DNA from: Combretum micranthum
Lineage: Eukaryota; Streptophyta; Magnoliopsida; Myrtales; Combretaceae
Direction: 5' to 3'
Assembly (NCBI GenBank): GCA_024138025.1
Contig: JAMXBD010002262.1
Span: forward strand, 62,001-126,000
DNA: 64,000 bases
Made by a program: the position numbers and the translations under genes. Under the pieces are notes generated by a model. The model had not been told where the DNA came from. It saw nothing but the letters and a program-made list of their open reading frames with translations, and made no database searches. Positions within the stretch are counted from its first letter, which is position 1; the number at the start of each line of letters is the position of its first letter. Shown here piece after piece: positions 21,925 through 32,647 of the stretch.

Positions 21925-22137
21925 TTCCCGTTAGATATAGAAAGCTCTTAATTCCTACTAACCTACACCTCTCTATGTCAATTTGTAAGCTTCATCAAGA
22001 TACTCAAATTTGGGGAGAAGATGTCCTAAAATTGAAGCTAGAGATAATTGTTGAAGGGATTGGTAAAGCCACCAACAACAATCTTGTTGCATTTATGCCT
22101 TTTGTTTTAGGACCTCGAGCATGTGTTGGCTCACACT
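21925..22137 (+). pseudogene. Cytochrome P450 (CYP714-like) fragment 2, heme-loop exon
   Basis: Reads LLIPTNLHLSMSICKLHQDTQ, IWGEDVLKLK, EGIGKATNNNLVAFMPF and FVLGPRACVG. The last is a complete heme-binding signature F-x-x-G-x-R-x-C-x-G with the axial cysteine at about 22122-22124. In the family this exon holds the PERF region and heme loop of an ER-bound monooxygenase; the residues fit CYP714 of the CYP72 clan. Only this C-terminal part exists and it is interrupted 12 bp after the loop by the TRIM at 22138. The stretch LVAFMPFVLGPRACVG shows little decay, so the copy may be fairly young. Confidence 0.85.
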
Positions 22138-22425
22138 TGTCATGATATAAACATGATAGCCTATACTGGTTCTACAAGCATAAGCTTTTAGATAAGATAT
22201 TTTGGTGCTAACCTGAACATAGTATCATAGTAGAGGTCAAGAGTTCAAATCCCTACACGTTCAATATAACCTATTGAAATTGAGTCATCCACTTGATAGA
22301 CTTTAATAAAAAATCAAAGTCCCATCCCACAAGTGAGGGGGAGTATTATGATATAAATGTAATAGCCCATACTAGATCTATAAGTTTAAGATTGTAAATC
22401 AATAATATTAGTACTAACCTTAACA
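22138..22425 (+). mobile_element. TRIM (terminal-repeat retrotransposon in miniature), 288 bp, complete
   Basis: Two 82-bp direct repeats, 22138-22219 (tgtcatgatataaacatg...) and 22344-22425 (tattatgatataaatgta...), both ending in aaca. A primer site tagtatcatagt (22220 on), resembling TGGTATCAGAGC, follows the first, and a polypurine tract aagtgagggggag (22331-22343) precedes the second. Flanks acact (22133-22137) and atact (22426-22430) form a 5-bp target duplication with one change, and the P450 reading continues on the right. It has no coding capacity. The aggtcaagagttcaaatccc stretch resembles a tRNA B-box and could be mistaken for a SINE. Confidence 0.9.
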
Positions 22426-22570
22426 ATACTTTGTTTTGATCAAAGCAAAAGCCATTCTCGCAATGATCCTAAAATATGTTTTTAGGATATCCCCTAGACA
22501 TGCTCATTATTTCCTGTTCGACCTTTCACAATTAAACTACAACATGGTGTGCTAGTGATTTTTCCATTTA
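22426..22570 (+). pseudogene. P450 fragment 2, C-terminal end after the TRIM
   Basis: Reads FVLIKAKAILAMILKYVF, RISPRHAHY and, after a shift, IKLQHGVLV. P450s of the CYP72 clan continue after the heme loop with NFA..EAK.AL..IL..FSF..SP.Y.H.P....TL.PQ.G..., so this is the proper C-terminus, separated from its heme loop only by the TRIM. Confidence 0.8.
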
Positions 22571-23490
22571 TTATGAGAATTAATTTCGAGCAAAAAGCTT
22601 GCAGTAATACCATAATCATATGAAATATTGGCTTATGTGTTAATTGGAAAGTTGATTGTATGCCCAAATGGATTAAATTTCAATACATTCAACCATTTTT
22701 GCTTAACTACAAAAAATGTGATTCCATTGTCAAGCCTAGATTTTTCATTTTCTAGATTGATTTCTTTCAACCCAATCCGTATCAAACCATAACCCATTTG
22801 ATATAGACCCTCTACTAGAATTGAAACAAATATTCAATTTTGTAATCAATAGGAGTCGCCACCTGATCATAATAGGAGAAAAATTGCAAGTTAGGACCAA
22901 TGAGTTGGTCAGTCAATAAAACTAATTTAAAAATTAGTTTTAAAAATATCAGAAATTCTTGAATACAGGGGGCTATATTATTAAAACTATATGGTTATCA
23001 CTTTAATATTCTTAAATTAAAGTCCATCCTTTTAATGCTAAAAAATCTTATTAATGTTACAAAGTGTGATATTTACAATCAACATCATAATTTACAAATC
23101 AAGACAATATTTACATTCAATATTTACAAAGACAAGGAAAAGAAATTTTTTTTCATTTTTTATGTGTCCCAAAGATGCCTACGTACCTAGTAGTTCGGAT
23201 CAAACAATACTAAAAGAAAAAATCTTTAGTGTGTTAGTTTTTTTTTTTTTTCCAAATTCTTTTACTTTAAGTTTTAAATTTTCCTATTTTGGCAAAAGAT
23301 AAACTTTTTCAATGATATTGTTCTTATAAGACTACAAATTTCATTTGCTTCTTACAAAATGATTTTTCAAGTAAAACGATTATATTACATTACTTTTATA
23401 TCAATGTTAATTTACCTTATTATATACATATATTTTATTATGGATCGGATTAAGGAAAGAGATAGGTTTATACAAAGAGCATAACAATGT
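22571..23490. other. Non-coding stretch; probable LTR fragment
   Basis: 22571-22740 resembles the sequence downstream of P450 fragment 1. From 22733 (tgtcaagcctag) to about 23250 it looks like an LTR remnant: it has the taggagtcgccacctgat and cccaaagatgcctacgtacc phrases that I associate with plant LTRs. No partner repeat or coding region is visible. Poly-T runs lie at 23145-23162 and 23239-23251. Confidence 0.4.
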
Positions 23491-23608
23491 AAGATATGCA
23501 ATAAACATAGAACTTTTTTCTTTCGCTTGGTCCTAAAAAGTACTTAACTTAAAAAGAGTGAGAAGGAAAAGCAAGTAAGACATAATCTTACAAAAATTTC
23601 TTCGAGCT

Positions 23609-23614
23609 TTTATT
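23609..23614 (-). terminator. Poly(A) signal of the caulimovirid copy
   Basis: Minus strand AATAAA within ttaataaaagctcg, about 155-160 bp downstream of the TATA box. In caulimovirids the polyadenylation signal lies shortly after the promoter and gives a terminally redundant transcript, which fits this spacing. Confidence 0.5.
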
Positions 23615-23767
23615 AATCCACAAGGAGGGAGTTGTGCAAGGAAGTAATGAAGTACAAAGGAGTAATTCTGAAAGAGGGAGTAATTCTATGCTAGATTGCT
23701 AAGTGAGTATGAGAGTGTTTTCTCCTGTGTTTTTTCCCATGTCCCTACAAGAATGAACTCAAGAGAA

Positions 23768-23773
23768 TTTATA
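23768..23773 (-). promoter_or_regulatory. TATA box of the caulimovirid copy
   Basis: Minus strand TATAAA in ttctataaattctc, in the non-coding region after the last open reading part. The position fits the single pregenomic RNA promoter of caulimovirids. No activity can be inferred. Confidence 0.5.
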
Positions 23774-23985
23774 GAAGAATTGAGTGGCAGGGCATTTCCT
23801 AGTTTCAGTTTTTTGGTTATCCTACTTTCTAAGGGCAAAAAGGGTATACAAAGTTCACAAAGACGGCAAAAAAAGGAAAAACACTATTTACAACTGTATA
23901 AGAACTATTTAGTAACTATTTTGAACTGTTTTTGTAAGTCTTATCTGTCAATTCTTGTCTGTAACTATTGTTGCTGGTCACATTA

Positions 23986-25362
23986 TTAACTTTGGTCTTC
24001 TGATTTCCCATACTAGCTTATTTCTTCCATGATTGAGGTGTCTTCCTCATAGGCTTCGACCTTTATGGAGTATTTGGTGTCTATGCTTCTCTAAATTATC
24101 ATGTTATGGGAAGAGAAAATGTTGTAAATCTGTGATTGGTAAATTAAGTAATTTTCTTCAGGTGGTGGTATAGTTACATGGGATTGCATGAGCTATCCAG
24201 TTATCTATCTGTAACTCTATTGGCTTTTCACATGTCTTTATTTCTTGTGTAGGGTAAGTAAGTTTGTATACACCATCCATTATTATATTGTGACTAGTAG
24301 GTCTTGCTTTTTTCACAACTATCCATCTCTCCTTTAATTGTACATACAACCTCTTTGATTGATGTTATGAATTCGGAGTCCAAAAACTTCTCAGGTTATC
24401 CATGAATAGATTCCAATAATCCATAGTCAAGGAGAGTTTGTTCAATAAATCCACATCCTTCTATGTATAGGGGTCAAATGTGTCAAGACAGATGTTCATT
24501 TTGTAAATGTTGTAATCAAGTTCCCCTTTATGGTTGTAATAACAGTTACATGTAAACTGTAATCATCCTTTACGCAGTGTTTTGCATATTTTTGAAACAT
24601 TAAAAAAGGTTCCCAAAAATTTTTACAACCATGAGAAGTAATAGTTGTTCTTATTCTTTTAGGTAGTTTTTCAACATAATTCATCCTATTAAAGAAAAGG
24701 TAACTTTTTGTTTTTTCATAAGTTTCTTCTTTATCTAAACTGTGTTGTAAACAATGCCTAGGATTAAGTTGTTGTATGTCAGCTATTTTTCAACTTTCTT
24801 GTTTTTTATTTTCAGTGACTCAGTATCTCTTGCTTTTTGAATTTTGAAGCTAAACAGGGTTCAACTCCAAAATCACTGTGTCTAAGTTCAGTTTCTAATA
24901 ACTCAATTGCTTGTTGTAAGGAAAAACATCCCCACCAAACTAGTCCAATGTAATTTTCAACATGTGCTTTTGCATAGATCCAGTTTTTATAAATTCCAGG
25001 ATTGAATCCCCTTATATCGACATAACAGTAATAATTTCTATTTTTGTCATATGTGATCTAGTATTTCTAGTATGTAATTCAATATTTATATTCTTAATGT
25101 AATTAAGTAATGTCAGACACACTCTTACGTTGTTTTTGTTCAAGGTTTGTAATCCCCATACAGAGTCTATTAGTGTTTTTTGTTCAACTGTAATTCTTGT
25201 ATGATTGATCTTAGAGAGTCTGAAAGATTGTGTGTTTTCTGGATTTTGGTCTGGAATTAGTAATTCAGTGTCTCCAAACATTATTTTTCCAATTGGAAGG
25301 AAGTAATTTTTCATTAACTCATTTCCAGTAGGTCTTATTTTCTTTTGAAAGGGTGCAAGCAT
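23986..25362 (-). pseudogene. Caulimovirid downstream ORF with viroplasmin-like domain, broken
   Basis: Lies after the RNase H region. An open part (25012-25362) is followed, in another frame, by a stretch at about 25030-24900 with key residues PGIYKNW and AKAHVENY followed by GCFSLQQAI, the pattern of the viroplasmin / RNase H1 hybrid-binding domain (PF01693 type) known from the transactivator proteins of several caulimovirid genera. A one-base shift near 25010-25040 breaks it. Further open pieces at 24496-24684 and 24158-24349 and down to about 23990 may be its C-terminal part. In the viruses this protein aids translation and virion assembly. Domain recognition is by eye. Confidence 0.65.
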
Positions 25363-25492
25363 AGTGGGAAAAGGTGGTCTGTAAGGGAAGGAAAGATTTT
25401 CTTATGAGAATTGAGAGGTTTGAGATAACTGGGAAGATTGAGACATCTGTAACTCTATTTCTTGCTGTAAACCTTTAAGAGTATTGTATCTG

Positions 25493-25960
25493 TCATCCAT
25501 TGTTGATATACCTGCTCAAGAGATAAGGCATATCATTATCTTTTCCTTTTATATGTTCAAAATCAACATTGTGTCCCTTATTAACCAGTAAATCAATAAA
25601 TTTGATCCATCTCTTCTGTGACATGCTTTTTTCATTTTTCATTTTTCTTTTTATAAAACTTAACAATAGCCTCACAGTTGTTCTAACCAGTATTTTTTTT
25701 TTTGTTTAACAAAAATAGTCTAAAAGAGTTTAGTCCATAAATTACTGCCACTAATTCCATATCTATACTACTTTTCAGTCATTTTTCTTTAAATTTTCCA
25801 CTATTGTATCAACAAATTTCTTCTTCCTTTTTCAAAGAGTACTTATGAGGTTTTCTAATTAAAACAGCTCCCTATCCATTTTCACAACCATTTGTTTCTA
25901 TAATTAAAAAACCTATACCTAAAGGTAATCTTAATTCTAGTAATTCTTTAACTAGTAACT
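25493..25960 (-). pseudogene. Caulimovirid RNase H region
   Basis: The open part 25493-25675 carries RWIKFIDLLVNKGHNVDFEH and the ending HIKGKDND..P.LLSR, the usual end of caulimovirid RNase H (in the family ..HIKG..N..AD.LSR). Upstream on the minus strand to about 25960 the domain is present but shredded by stops. The function in the virus was removal of RNA from RNA-DNA hybrids. Confidence 0.8.
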
Positions 25961-26760
25961 TTATTTCTTCTATCAATTGTAATTCTATCTTATCTAATTT
26001 TGCAAAAGTATGTGTCTTTTTTAAAAGTAATTTAGTATGTTTTCCCAAATTTTTAATAAAAAGTTTAGCATAATTAACAAGCCCTAAAAACTGTTGTAAT
26101 TTTTTATCAGTTATTTTGTAAATTCCAAAACCTTTTTAGCTATGTGTTGTTGTAATTTTATTTTTCCATTTCCTATTTCTACTCCTAAAAATTCTATATT
26201 TCTTCTGTAAAATTGTATTTTCTTTTGACTAACAATTATTGATTGTTTTGGAATTCGGTAAGTACTTGTTTTAAATGAGCAGTATGTTCTTTTTCATTTT
26301 TTGAGAAAACTAAATTATCATCTATATACACACAAACAAAACGATATCTGTCAAAAATTAATTCCATTTTTCTTTGGAAAATTGCTAGTCTATTTTTCAA
26401 TCCGAAAGGCATAACTAGCTATTCGAAATGTCGTAGAGGACAAGTAAAAGCTGTCCAGGGTATGGAATCTTTCTTCATTTTTATTTGCTAGAATCCTGAT
26501 TTATAATCAAATTTACTAAAAATATTACAATCTTGTATTCTATTAAGTAAATCTCTGGTATATTATATGCATAAGTTTTCTGTATTATTATTCAATTTCC
26601 TGTAATCTATTACCATTCTACTTTTTCCTCTAACTATTTCACTATGTTTTTTAACTATAAAGGCTGGATTTCTATGTGGACTATCTGATCTTCTTATGAC
26701 TCCTATTTTTAGTAATTCATTAATAAAATTCTTCTCTATCTATATTATCACAAACTATCT
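25961..26760 (-). pseudogene. Caulimovirid reverse transcriptase, broken
   Basis: Minus strand shows, in order, NPAFIVKKHSEIVRGK and RMVIDY (about 26675-26600), a VMPFGLKN-type motif (about 26420-26395), and VCVYIDDNLVFS with the catalytic YIDD at 26318-26329. YIDD, rather than the FIDD seen in the gypsy elements here, is typical of caulimovirids. Several stops and shifts separate these motifs. Confidence 0.82.
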
Positions 26761-27815
26761 GTTTAGCTTTTATTTCTATATATGGGTTATTATATTTAAT
26801 TCACATTCTATTTTATTTCTATCCCAGAATTTTGTTGGATTGTTTCTATTATCTCCTCCTTTTCTGGTCTACTTAGGATTATGTCTATTTCTGTTCGCCC
26901 TGTTTCTATTAAGTTGTAAACAAAACTGTAATCCACACATTTTGCCCTTATTTCTAAATTATCATAATTTTCTATAAATTCTGTAAACAAGTCTTCATCC
27001 ATTTCTTCCTTTAAATCTCCTATCTTCTTGTCATTTTTATTTTTGTTCTTTTTACTTTGCAGTTCCCTATTTTATCACATTTACAACTGTCTGTAATTCT
27101 AGGTGTTTCTCCTATTATAAAAGTAACTCCTCTTCTTGTAATTATCATTCCTAATCTATCATTTATAATGACTGTAATCCTAAGATACATACATGCCTTT
27201 TTAGAGTCATGTCTCTTACATAAATCCTAGAGCTCTTAAATTTGTAATTCCATCCTTTTTCAGTTTCTACTTCAATGAAATATCAGTAAGTATTTCACAG
27301 TATTCAAAAAGCTTTACATCCATTTGTTCAGCTTTAACACAACGTTTTCTTGTATTTCTGTAATCCATTCTTTTAGTATTACTTTTTATCTATTATATGA
27401 TTTGTACATCATGTATCGATGAGTGCTTCTGTTTCTAAAACTTCAGTTCCTACTATGAATTTTACCTTTATTCTCATGTTTATGATTTGTAATCCTAATT
27501 TTCATCTATTTCTCCATTTATGTAAGTCTTGACCATTTTATTTTCTTCTATGAAGATTTTATCTTCCTATATTAATGTGCTTTTGTTCTTGCTCTCCTTT
27601 TTAATTCTTCTAACCTATCTATCATTTCTTCTATTCTTAGTATTCTTGTTTCTATTAGATCTGAATTTTTGTTCCATCTATTGTAACTATTACTAGTGTT
27701 ATGTAATTCATATTTTTCTCCCTGTAAATCTAAACATTTTTTACAACTTTCTTCTGACATTTTATACATCTAAACCTGATTGTAATGTGAGGATATCCAA
27801 AACAACATTTACATG
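26761..27815 (-). pseudogene. Caulimovirid protease region and cysteine-rich linker
   Basis: Open pieces at 26808-27002 (acidic) and 27572-27769 (coiled-coil-like, rich in E, K and R). The protease active site is recognisable near 27405-27420: ALIDT is followed by a TGA at 27409-27411 where the glycine of D-T/S-G is expected, then CTN. A cysteine-rich stretch with four or five cysteines lies at about 27740-27812, directly at the left edge of element A; its upstream context is at 54445 onward. Confidence 0.7.
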
Positions 27816-30700
27816 TGAAATAGCCATAATTTCCCAAGTTATGTTTATAAATGTGTTAATTAAATTATGCATGATTTTGAAGTATGACGAATGTGATTTA
27901 TGTTAATATATGATATATGTGTTATGTTGATGTGTTAAAATACTTAAATGTCTCATAATAATTAAATATTGAGTTTATAAATTTGTGAGTGTATATAAGT
28001 GTGTGATAAACTAGCTTAAAACAAGTAAAAATATGATAAAAAAAAATAAATCTCTTACATAACAAATATTTAGCCATTGACTAAGCCCAAAAACACATTT
28101 AATGCCAAAAAATAAGCCCATTTATTAACTAAAACCAAGCCCACTTAAAGCCTTAATTAAGGTAGCCCCTAAAGTCAACAAGTTGATAAATATCATCAAA
28201 AGTGCAAATTTCGTGTGAAATTTTCAGACATCCAAAACACTCCTTTAGAAAGCTCAAAACTCCCATTTTCTCTTCTCCAAAAGCCCACCTATGGTTATAT
28301 GTCATTAACCCCTTCAACTTATATAAAGAAAACCATTAAAGGCTTGCAACAAGACCACAAATTCAAAAAATAAAGCTCTTAAGGTATGTGTGTTGTTTGT
28401 TTTATGTATTTTGTTAGTAGGCTTTCTTATGTGAATAAGGTTTTAATGCTAAATATATATGTTGGATGAGTTCTATGTGTTAATGGTAGTTTAAGTAGTA
28501 TATTGATGATAAAAGAACTTGTTGTATGTGCTAAACATATAACTTGAAGTGTTGGTGTAATTGAAGTTGAATATGAGAAGTGTTGGAGTGGCTTTGAGAA
28601 GTGGATTTGGTGGTATGCTGTGTTGAATTTGTATTTGAGTTGGAAATGAAGTTTATGAATGTTAGAGGATGATAGGATAAAAGTAAGATGATGTATGAAT
28701 TTGAAAATGTGTTGGAAGAAGACTTAAAAGTGTAAAGTTGCAGAATTTTCGTGTTTGAAAACAAAGAGAAGGCAAAAATTTTGAAAAATTTGTCAAACAC
28801 CCCCATTTGGGAGGGTATATGGAGCAAACGTCCTTGGCAACGGCCCCATTAGGAGGGGTGTTGCGCTCTCGGATAAAAAATCTCATTTTTCTCTGAGTTG
28901 AAACGGCTTCCCAAATGCCCTGTTGCTAAGGTGTTGCGGTTTCTGATTTCTTCCCTATTGCGACACTATTTTGTAAATTAGCCATAACTTTTTTATTCGG
29001 CCTCTGATTGAGGTGATTCAAGTTGCTATAGAAAGCTTAAAAGAGGTATACAATTTCAATGTTTTAAGTTTTACAAATTCTAAAAGTATAAATGCTTAAT
29101 TTTTACTTCTTTCCAACTATTGCATTTTCTAAATAAAGTTAAAAACTTGTTTTTGTTTGTTTTATGTGTGTTTGCTTTGGAAAATGGATCTTTGGACTAA
29201 AAGGATATATATATATATATATATATATATGATATTTGATGTGTAATGATGATAGAGTGATATATCTAGGCATGAATTAAGTATATTTATAGATTTAATA
29301 AATAATTGGATTACATTAACTTGTTAGAATGACCTTTGAATAGCATGAGGAGTATATTGATTCAAATGTTCTCCAAAGCTTTGATATATGATCATTTGAG
29401 TATTTATTGAGTATTGTATGATGTTATATGATGTATGAATTCTTTGTTATAATCTTGATAATTTATTTGAATTTCTTTGATTGATTATGATTGAAATTAG
29501 TTGAGTTTGTATTTGAACTAAGTGAGAATTGCAATAATTTCTTTGCACAGTGATAGATCCTCGCTCGGCTACCCCTATTAGTTCTCGAGCTATTTCAGTA
29601 CATAGTAACATGCTTGATTCTCTACTTAGGATAGGCATTCTTTAAAATTACTTTAAATTAGGAAAATTTAAGAATCGTTTGAATGATTTTCTTTTATGCT
29701 ATTGAATCTGGTTTGGAGAACGGCACCCTGCTCAGATTAAGGGCATGGTAGTTTAAGGCACTTTGACTACACTTGTCATTTTGAAATGACTTTCATAAGT
29801 GGTTCAGCGGTAATTGATAGGGTATTCGGTATTGATATGACATTTTCTTATTCTTGAAAGGATGTAATATGATTTAATTCAATGCTTATGGGAACATTTG
29901 AAATAGGTGATATTATGGATTGAGTTAAGTAAAGTTGAGAAATGGCTGAGAACCCTAGATGAGATTACTTTTTGTTTTGGATAAAATTATCTAGGATATA
30001 TGAGTATCCGAGCTACTTATATAAACCCTATGAGTGTCGTGATCGTTACTTAGGTTCCCTAGAAATCCCTGTTGTCCGGAGTTTGAATACTCAGTGTTGT
30101 TTGGCTAATTAAAGATTAACTAATAATCTAATGAGTGTTGCATTTGCATTTAGCTTAAGCATGTGTGTATCACTTCGTATTTGTATTCGTTACTTGTGTA
30201 CTGGGCCTTTGGCTCATATTTTAACAATTTCAGGTGATGATAATGATGAATTCTACGTGAATATGGGATATGATACCAATTGCGAGGATTTTCTAGATGA
30301 CATGGAGGATTAGTTGTTGACCATGGACCTTGATGGATTTCCATTTTTTAATAGACTAGTATAATATCTTTTGATGTTTGTAATTGTTGTTATAGCTTTA
30401 ATTATCTTTTGTGTCTTTTGTTTAAGGCTTGTAAAAAACCTTTGTTTGTAATATCTAAACTTAGCTATGTATGTCTTGAACTTGTTTCTCTTGAGATATT
30501 TGTTGATGATGATGTGTTATGTTTTTAAATTAAAATTTTTAAAAATCAATAGTTTTCAAATTAGTTGATTTTGAGGATTTAGATAGGAAATTCTTCAAGC
30601 ACTTCTTCTAGGACAACTTACATATAATTCTGCAGGTTATATGTGGTTGGAGAGCTGTTATCACCTGTTTTTATTATAAGGGTGATATCGGCTCCTTACA
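27816..30700 (+). repeat. 5' LTR of gypsy element A
   Basis: Starts TGAAATAGCCATAATTTCCC and ends ...ggctccttaca; repeated at 51548-54444. In the first 105 bp I count four substitutions and one 1-base indel between the copies. It contains an (AT)n run (about 29205-29230), and a ctgggcctttggctca...tttcaggt motif at 30201-30234 (see findings). The 60-codon open stretch at 30131-30313 occurs in both LTRs and is read as part of the LTR, not a gene. Confidence 0.93.
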
Positions 30701-30702
30701 AA

Positions 30703-30715
30703 TGATATCAGAGCT
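30703..30715 (+). other. Primer binding site of element A
   Basis: TGATATCAGAGCT, one change from TGGTATCAGAGCT (initiator tRNA-Met), two bases after the LTR end. Confidence 0.9.
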
Positions 30716-30983
30716 GAGTTTAAATAATTGTTTGCCTAAATGTAATAGTTTGTTTGAGACTTGACCTAGACATAAATAGGTAGTATAGAAAATAGTTAAG
30801 TTTGCTTAAATAATTTTACTTGCTTGTTCTCTTATTTGCTTACTATGCTTGTTGTTTGTTTGATTGGCTTGTTTAACTTGCTTATTATTATTATTTATGA
30901 ACGTGAATGTGAATTTAGTAAGCTTTGTGTATGATTTAAAATTTTATATATGTGTAGTGTTGAATATATTGCATGCAATTGAA

Positions 30984-32260
30984 GATGGATAGGTTAAGGA
31001 GGTTAACAAGGCAACAATCTAACAGAGAGAATATGTCTACACCGCCATAGTCATCATCTACAACAGCTCCTGCTTCATTTTATTCTTAGTACTGAGCTGC
31101 TCTACCTCATGCCTCAGCTTTTGCATCACAAGTTCCTTCAACAACACAGATTCCACCACCTCCTCCTATGCCTCCTATTCCTCCAATGCCACAAATGTCT
31201 ACCAATGATCCATCTTCTATGCATGGTATGCTAAGGGATATGATGGCAATGATGCAACAGTACCAGGCAATGATGTTTCAACAAAGTCAACATCTCGTAC
31301 AATAGAGTAATCAACAAGGAGCTAGGCTAAATGAAAATCCACTAATAAATGATCAAGCTAACCAATTCAAGTTGTATGATTTCAGTAAAATGGTTCCTAA
31401 CTTTGATGGATCAAGCACAGACCCTACAACCAGAAAGCTGGATCAACGAATTAGAAAAGACTTTTGTTGCAAGTGATACTCCTGAAGACAAGAAAGTTGA
31501 TCTAGCTGTGCATATGTTAAAGAGAGATAAACTGGTGGAGGTAAACAAGTGTAAATTTGCAATTACCCATCTCCTAGAATACATTCAAGGATACATCCTT
31601 TTTAAAATATTTCCCAACTCAGTTAGAGAAAGAATGATTGCAGATTGGTTAAATCTAAGGCAAGGAAGCAAAATTATAGTTAAATATGATGCTGAATTCT
31701 ATAGATTGCTGCACTTTGCTGGAGGAGATTATAGGATGAAAGAATGGAGGTACAAAAATTTCAAATGGTTTAAATGAGGAAATTCAAGGAGAAGTAAAGA
31801 AGTTTGAGTTGCAAACTTTAGCTGATATTGTGGCAAAAGCTATATTAGTGGAACAAATTCAAACTGATAGTAGAGTGAGAAGGGCAAAGAGAGCTGCATT
31901 TTTTGGGAAAAAAGACCTGCTCCCACTTCATCTTATAGTGGTTTTCAAAGTACTAGTAAAGGAGTGAATTACCAAAGTAAGGGAAAGAAGCCTTTTCTAG
32001 GGAAGCAAGGAGATCAAAAGTCGACATTTAAAGCTTCAACCCCATATTTGAGAAGAAATGTTTCGGTGCTTTGGGCCTCATGAATTATCATATTGTAAAT
32101 GGACTCCTGTGCATGCTTCTCTCGTGGACAAATTGGGCATAGATCTTATGATTGTAAGAATACAAAATGACCACCAGTTTTCTATGCTTACTGTAAGCAA
32201 GGAGGTCACCACATTGCCAATTGTAAGGATCGACTTGATACTAAAGTGGAGTTGATTTAG
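30984..32260 (+). pseudogene. Element A gag, broken
   Basis: An ATG at 30984 opens MDRLRRLTRQQSNRENMS, a proline-rich stretch (PPPPPMPPIPPMPQ, about 31148-31195) and MHGMLRDMMAMMQQYQ. After a shift, 31349-31777 encodes the capsid-like domain: SWINELEKTF, PNSVRERMIADWLNLRQGS and VKYDAEFYRLLHFAGGDYR. Near 32180-32225 a zinc-knuckle-like YAYCKQGGHHIANCK lies (C-x4-H-x4-C, first cysteine seemingly replaced by tyrosine or located one frame away). Gag forms the particle in which reverse transcription happens. Several stops. Confidence 0.82.
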
Positions 32261-32275
32261 AGAAGGGAAAGACAA

Positions 32276-32605
32276 ATGCTAAGGTCTTTACATTATAGTA
32301 TTGAAGAGACACCTTCAGTAGACACTTTGGTAGGTATTCTGAGTGTTTTTAATCGAGATGCTTATGTGTTGATTGATATTGGAGCTACTCATGCATGTAT
32401 ATTTGAAAATTTTATGAATGAGTGTGAACTTGTCTTTGAAACATTAACTGATCGCACTATGTGTGTGAATACTCTTTTGATGATTGAGACTAGGCAACCA
32501 TATGTATGTAGAAATGTGAATGTTATGATTTCTAATGTGAGTATGCGTATTGATATGATAGTCTTACCTTTGTCTGACTTTGATGTGATCTTGAGAATAA
32601 ATTAG
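32276..32605 (+). pseudogene. Element A protease
   Basis: Open for 109 codons. VLIDIGATHACIF (about 32366-32406) matches the LFDSGATHSF active site of gypsy aspartic proteases with the catalytic aspartate kept. DFDVILRIN at the end corresponds to the usual DFDVILGMDWL, cut by a stop where GMDWL would follow. The protease would cleave Gag-Pol. It lies in line between gag and RT. Confidence 0.85.
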
Positions 32606-32647
32606 CTAAATCTTTATAAGGTTACAATTGATTGTAGTAAGGTTGAA

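Larger units (their letters stand above)
23491..27815 (-). mobile_element. Endogenous caulimovirid (pararetrovirus) copy, 3' part
   Basis: Minus-strand relic of a plant pararetrovirus genome integrated in the host. Order on the minus strand: aspartic protease remnant (about 27.4 kb), reverse transcriptase with a YIDD box (26.3 kb), RNase H (25.5 kb), a separate region with a viroplasmin-like domain (25.0 kb), further open pieces, then a non-coding segment with TATA and AATAAA signals (23.8-23.6 kb). The coat-protein part is at 54445-55930; element A separates the two. All coding parts contain stops and shifts, so no virus could arise from this copy. Movement-protein sequence is not seen. Confidence 0.85.

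Noticed and set aside
22230..22260. tRNA-like B-box, suggesting a SINE
   Set aside because: The paired 82-bp repeats, primer site, polypurine tract and 5-bp duplication describe a TRIM; there is no A-box or poly(A) tail.
26696..26977. Plus-strand hydrophobic ORF resembling a membrane protein
   Set aside because: Antisense of the caulimovirid region between protease and RT; hydrophobic look comes from T-rich complement of A-rich coding sequence.
30131..30344. 60-codon ORF repeated at 53876-54058 (and its antisense at 30150-30344), a candidate conserved small gene
   Set aside because: Both copies lie at the same place in the two LTRs of element A; the repetition is explained by the LTR pair. 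Several codon changes alter residues, with no sign of constraint.
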